A stretch of 64,000 nucleotides of DNA, taken from Prosthecodimorpha staleyi. GTDB taxonomy: Bacteria; Pseudomonadota; Alphaproteobacteria; Rhizobiales; Ancalomicrobiaceae. Shown piece by piece: positions 60,879 through 64,000 of the stretch. Position 1 is the first letter of the stretch. Every line of letters begins with the position of its first letter. The notes below the pieces were generated by a model that did no database searches, had not been told where the DNA came from, and saw only the letters and a list, made by a program, of their open reading frames with translations. The translations under genes and the position numbers were made by a program. The stretch is from positions 1 to 64,000 of the forward strand of contig NZ_JAHHZF010000006.1 in the NCBI RefSeq assembly GCF_018729455.1. Reading direction: 5' to 3'.

Positions 60879-61760
60879 ATGAGTTCTGCCGAAAATCCGC
60901 CGTGTGCCGCCGCGATCCCCGCCGCGACATCCACCACGGTGCCCGCCCCGATCGCCGCCCTGGACGCCACCGCCGAGCGGATCGCGACGCCGTGCGGGGC
61001 CGGGGCGATGGTCTGGCGCGCCTGGGGCGCGGGGCGGCCTGTCGTCCTGCTGCATGGCGGCTACGGCTCATGGCAGCACTGGGTGCGCAACATTCCGGCG
61101 CTCGCCGCCCGGCGGCGGGTCTATGCGGCCGACATGCCGGGGCTGGGCGATTCGGCCGATGCGCCGGAGCCGGTCGTGCCGGAGACGATCGCCGCGATCC
61201 TCGCCCGCGGGCTCGACGCGATCGGGCTCGCGGCTGCCGAGACGGACCTGGTCGGCTTCTCCTTCGGCGCGCTGATCGGCAGCCATCTGGCGGCGCTGCG
61301 GCCGGGCCACCGCTCGCTGACGCTGGTCGGGGCCGGGGCAATCGGCGCGGCGCGGCGCGCGATCACGCTGGAGCGGACCGATCTCGACCTGTCGCCGGCC
61401 GACCTCGCCGCCGCCCAGCGGCGCAACCTGAACCGGCTGATGATCGCCGATCCGGCCCGCATCGACGATCTCGCCGTCGCCATCCAGACCGACAACGTCG
61501 CCCGCGCCCGGGTCAAGAGCCGCCGCTTTGCCGCCTCCGCGTCGATCCTGGAAGCGCTCCGGCGCGCCAAGATTGGGCAGTTGCATGTCGTCTGGGGCGA
61601 GCATGACGCGATCGCGGCCGGCAATTTTCCGGAGCGCGAACGCCTGCTCCGGGCCATCCGCCCCGACCTGACCTTCGACCTCCTGTCCGATGCCGGCCAC
61701 TGGGCCGCCTACGAGCAGCCCGAGGCCTTCGACGCCCTGCTCGAACGTCGGATCGGCTGA
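60879..61760 (+). CDS. Alpha/beta hydrolase
   Basis: A 293-residue hydrolase. LLHGGYGSWQHWVRN is the oxyanion strand, GFSFGALIGS the nucleophile elbow, the acid lies in VWGEHDAIAA, and LSDAGHWAAYEQPE carries the catalytic His. A 45-residue Ala/Pro-rich lead precedes the fold. The sequence around HWVRN and GHWAAYEQ resembles meta-cleavage-product and carboxylesterase-like members used in aromatic degradation. It is on the same strand as GntR and the CoA-transferases and probably belongs to the same pathway. Confidence 0.88.
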   Translation: MSSAENPPCAAAIPAATSTTVPAPIAALDATAERIATPCGAGAMVWRAWGAGRPVVLLHGGYGSWQHWVRNIPALAARRRVYAADMPGLGDSADAPEPVVPETIAAILARGLDAIGLAAAETDLVGFSFGALIGSHLAALRPGHRSLTLVGAGAIGAARRAITLERTDLDLSPADLAAAQRRNLNRLMIADPARIDDLAVAIQTDNVARARVKSRRFAASASILEALRRAKIGQLHVVWGEHDAIAAGNFPERERLLRAIRPDLTFDLLSDAGHWAAYEQPEAFDALLERRIG

Positions 61761-61821
61761 CACCCCCTCCATTGCAGGCAAATCCGCTATGCCGGCCACG
61801 TCGGTTGCCGCACGATTTTAT

Positions 61822-61833
61822 AGAATGCATTCT
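61822..61833. promoter_or_regulatory. Perfect AGAATGCATTCT palindrome before the CoA-transferase pair
   Basis: A 12-bp perfect palindrome preceded by the AT-rich word TTTTATAG, about 75 bases before the first CoA-transferase. The related site at 60058 suggests that one regulator, probably the GntR protein between them, binds both. Confidence 0.6.
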
Positions 61834-61907
61834 TCCTCGGCGAGACGGGCCGCAGACCTCCTGAAGGGGTCGGCTACAAGACCCCGCCGCCCGAGGAGGC
61901 CGAATTG

Positions 61908-63200
61908 ATGCAGGACGACGCGGCGCGATCGGCCGGAGACGGACCCGAACGGCCCCATGCGGGCTCACGTCCGGATGCCGGCGCGGGCCCCCGCCCCTAT
62001 GCGGGCACACGGGTGCTCGATCTGACCCGCCTGTTCGGCGCCTACGCCACCCGGCTGTTCGCCGATCTCGGCGCCGAGGTGATCCGGGTCGAACCGCCCG
62101 GCGGCGCCTCCGACCGGCGCCTGCCGCCCGCCGGCGCCGGCGCACTGACGGCCGGACATGGCGGCGTGCCCTTCGCGTTTCTGGCCCTCAACAAGAAGAG
62201 CGTCGTGGTCGATCTGGCCGCGCCGGAGGGCCGCGACATCCTCAGGGCCCTGGTGGCGACCGCGTCCGTGGTGGTGGTCGAGCCGGAGGCCGATGACGGG
62301 CTCCTCGCCGACATCCTGGCGGTGCCGGGCGTGCGCGTCGTCACCGTCATCACCCCGTTCGGCCTGACCGGCCCCTATGCGGGCTTCGCCGCCTCCGACC
62401 TGGTCGTGCAGGCGCTCGGCGGCATCGTCTGGCTGTCGGGCGAGCCGGGCAAGCCACCACTCAAGATCGCCGGCGAGCAGAGCCTGTTCGTCGCCTCGCT
62501 CTATGCCGCGGCCGCCACCGCCATCGCTCTCTGGGACGCGGAGACGCGCGGCGCCGGCCATGTCGTCGATGTCTCGGCGCAGGAATGCATCGCCCACTCG
62601 CTGCAGAACGCCGTGCAGGTCTACGACCTCGAAGGCCGCGTCTCCACGCGCGGCGGCGAGGGCACCCGGGACGCGACCGAAAGCGCCTTTGCGTGCCAGG
62701 ACGGATGGGTCTTCCTGGCCGCGCCGCTCGCCCTGCAGGCCTCCTGGGCCGGCCTTCTCGCCTGGATGAAGGAGGAAGGTTTCGACGGCCATGCCGTGCT
62801 GACCGGCGCCCCCTGGCAGGACCGGCCGCGCCGAACGACGGCGGCCATGAAGGCGGAGTTCAAGGTGCTGATCGAGCGCTTCCTGGCCGACAAGACCCGG
62901 GCGCGCTGCGCCGCCGAGGCGCTGAAGCGCAAGATCGTGATGGCCCCGGTCGCCTCGATCGCCGAACTCGGCCAGGACCCCCAGCTCCTGTTCCGCCGCT
63001 TCTTCCAGACCGTCGCGATGCCGGGCATCGGATCGGACGTGACCATCCCGGGCGCGCCCTACCGCCTGTCCGAACCGGTCTGGGCGATCGACCGCCCCGC
63101 CCCGCGGCTCGGCGAGCATGACGGCGAGGTGCTCGGCCTCCATCGCCATGATCAGGACCATCCGGGCCGCGCCGATCCGGCCGGCCGGGCGAGCGCGTGA
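61908..63200 (+). CDS. Class III CoA-transferase (CaiB/BaiF family), first subunit
   Basis: A 430-residue class III CoA-transferase. It has a Pro/Gly-rich lead, then YAGTRVLDLTRLFGAYATRL, the usual first strand and helix, LFADLGAEVIRVEPPGG, LNKKSVVVDL, and the acidic nucleophile stretch GHVVDVSAQE. The family moves CoA between carboxylic acids without ATP. I chose the ATG at 61908 (GGAGG at 61895-61899); a TTG just before is in frame. The second transferase starts 10 bases after its stop, so a heteromeric enzyme such as the benzylsuccinate CoA-transferase type is likely. Confidence 0.92.
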   Translation: MQDDAARSAGDGPERPHAGSRPDAGAGPRPYAGTRVLDLTRLFGAYATRLFADLGAEVIRVEPPGGASDRRLPPAGAGALTAGHGGVPFAFLALNKKSVVVDLAAPEGRDILRALVATASVVVVEPEADDGLLADILAVPGVRVVTVITPFGLTGPYAGFAASDLVVQALGGIVWLSGEPGKPPLKIAGEQSLFVASLYAAAATAIALWDAETRGAGHVVDVSAQECIAHSLQNAVQVYDLEGRVSTRGGEGTRDATESAFACQDGWVFLAAPLALQASWAGLLAWMKEEGFDGHAVLTGAPWQDRPRRTTAAMKAEFKVLIERFLADKTRARCAAEALKRKIVMAPVASIAELGQDPQLLFRRFFQTVAMPGIGSDVTIPGAPYRLSEPVWAIDRPAPRLGEHDGEVLGLHRHDQDHPGRADPAGRASA

Positions 63201-63210
63201 GGAGACGGCG

Positions 63211-64000
63211 ATGACCCCCGATTTTCTGGCCGGCATCCGTTTCGCCGACTTCACCTGGGCCGGCGCCGGCCCCTTCTCGACCAAGCTTTTTTCGGATTTC
63301 GGCGCCGAGGTCCTGAAGATCGAAGGCGTCGCACGGCCCGATCCGGTCCGCGTCGGCGGACCGTTCAAGGACGGCGTCTTCGGCATCAACCGCAGCGGCT
63401 ACTTCGCCTCGCGCAATACCGGCAAGAAGAGCGTCGCGATCAACATGAAGAACCCGGACAGCCGGGCGACGCTCTACGAGATCATCCGGCAGTCCGACAT
63501 CGTCAGCAACAATTTCGGACCCGGCGCCATGGAACGGCTGGGGCTCGGCTATGACGACCTCGTTCGGATCAAGCCGGACCTGATCTATCTGTCGATGCCG
63601 ATGTATGGCGAGGACGGGCCGCTCGCCGGCATGACCGGCGTCGGCATGACCATCAGCGCCGTCACCGGGCTGATGGCGGCGACCGGCTACGAGGGCGAGG
63701 GCCCGCTCGGCCCCGGCACCCATTTTCCCGACCATGCCGCCAATCCCTACCACGCCGCCTTCGCGGTGATGGCCGCCCTGCGCCACCGGCGGGCGACCGG
63801 CCGGGGCATGAAGATCGACCTGTCGCAGGTGGAATCGACCATCAACTGCATGGGGTTGGCGGTGGTCGAGACGGCCGCGACGGGTCGCGAGCAGCCCCGG
63901 CTCGGCAACCGCTCGCTGCACCATGCGCCGCACGGCGTCTTCGCCTGCGCCGGCGAGGACAGCTGGTGCGCGATCACGGTGCTCGACGACCGGCACTGGC
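63211..64000 (+). CDS. Class III CoA-transferase, second subunit (cut by window edge)
   Basis: The frame from ATG 63211 is open to the window end (263 codons). It reads MTPDFLAGIRFADFTWAGAG, then KLFSDFGAEVLKIEG, NTGKKSVAINMKN, FGPGAMERLGLGYDDL and GMKIDLSQVEST with the acidic nucleophile, all typical of class III CoA-transferases. GGAGA at 63201-63205 sets the start. The C-terminal third lies beyond the window. It has no glycine-rich lead, unlike its neighbour. Together the two probably form one CoA-transferase. Confidence 0.9.
   Translation, partial: MTPDFLAGIRFADFTWAGAGPFSTKLFSDFGAEVLKIEGVARPDPVRVGGPFKDGVFGINRSGYFASRNTGKKSVAINMKNPDSRATLYEIIRQSDIVSNNFGPGAMERLGLGYDDLVRIKPDLIYLSMPMYGEDGPLAGMTGVGMTISAVTGLMAATGYEGEGPLGPGTHFPDHAANPYHAAFAVMAALRHRRATGRGMKIDLSQVESTINCMGLAVVETAATGREQPRLGNRSLHHAPHGVFACAGEDSWCAITVLDDRHW

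Overview
The window looks like chromosomal DNA of an alphaproteobacterium, most likely a Hyphomicrobiales (Rhizobiales) relative. The reasons are the high GC content (about 70% by eye), the many ATGA-overlapping operons, GC-rich palindromic intergenic repeats of a rhizobial kind, an FNR/FixK-type box, and an amino acid:[carrier protein] ligase of the type first described from Bradyrhizobium. It opens with the first 25 codons of an EF-Tu gene running off the left edge and closes inside a class III CoA-transferase gene. I see no tRNA, rRNA, CRISPR, phage or insertion-sequence gene.

Layout. 0-8 kb holds a small catabolic set: an SCP2-like protein and alpha/beta hydrolase, an acyl-CoA dehydrogenase divergent from a LysR regulator, a 0.65-kb repeat-bearing gap, then amidohydrolase, acyl-CoA synthetase and an SDR without its catalytic Tyr. 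8-24 kb is the most unusual part. It holds a ThDP enzyme and an acyltransferase divergent from an ACP / acyl-AMP ligase / ketoreductase operon, and an enolase-superfamily / Ldh_2 pair. Next come an amino acid:[carrier protein] ligase with a flavoprotein of acyl-CoA dehydrogenase fold, a divergent stand-alone carrier protein, a lipid/polysaccharide flippase, a cupin, and a DUF1501/DUF1800 export pair. 24-29 kb holds a truncated haemoglobin and a LysR regulator divergent from a two-subunit molybdenum hydroxylase. 29.6-34 kb holds KdpE and a KdpD-like kinase without its N-terminal domain, divergent from the potassium transporter Kup, with no kdpFABC. 34-39 kb holds an NTF2-FMO fusion, a mutarotase, and a CBS-BON / PfkB pair behind a perfect FNR/FixK box.

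39-54 kb carries two complete branched-chain-amino-acid-type (Liv) ABC transporters. They flank a TetR-led acyl-CoA operon (PaaG-like isomerase/hydratase, acyl-CoA ligase, two hotdog proteins, alpha/beta hydrolase) whose genes overlap by four bases each. The natural reading is uptake of a carboxylic acid followed by CoA activation and beta-oxidation-like steps. 54-64 kb is another catabolic region: an MFS carrier converging on an FCD-type GntR regulator, an M29/NicX-like metalloenzyme, a Gfo/Idh oxidoreductase and a D-2-hydroxyacid dehydrogenase. It ends with a second GntR regulator, an alpha/beta hydrolase and two tandem CoA-transferases. The second GntR gene and the CoA-transferase pair share an AGAATGCATT-type palindrome upstream.

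The best candidate for something poorly described is the aminoacyl-carrier-protein locus at 15.9-18.8 kb, together with the second carrier-protein module at 9.7-13 kb: two acyl-carrier systems charged by unrelated enzymes within 8 kb, next to a flippase and secreted proteins. All functions come from reading translated sequence and family knowledge; no database search was run.
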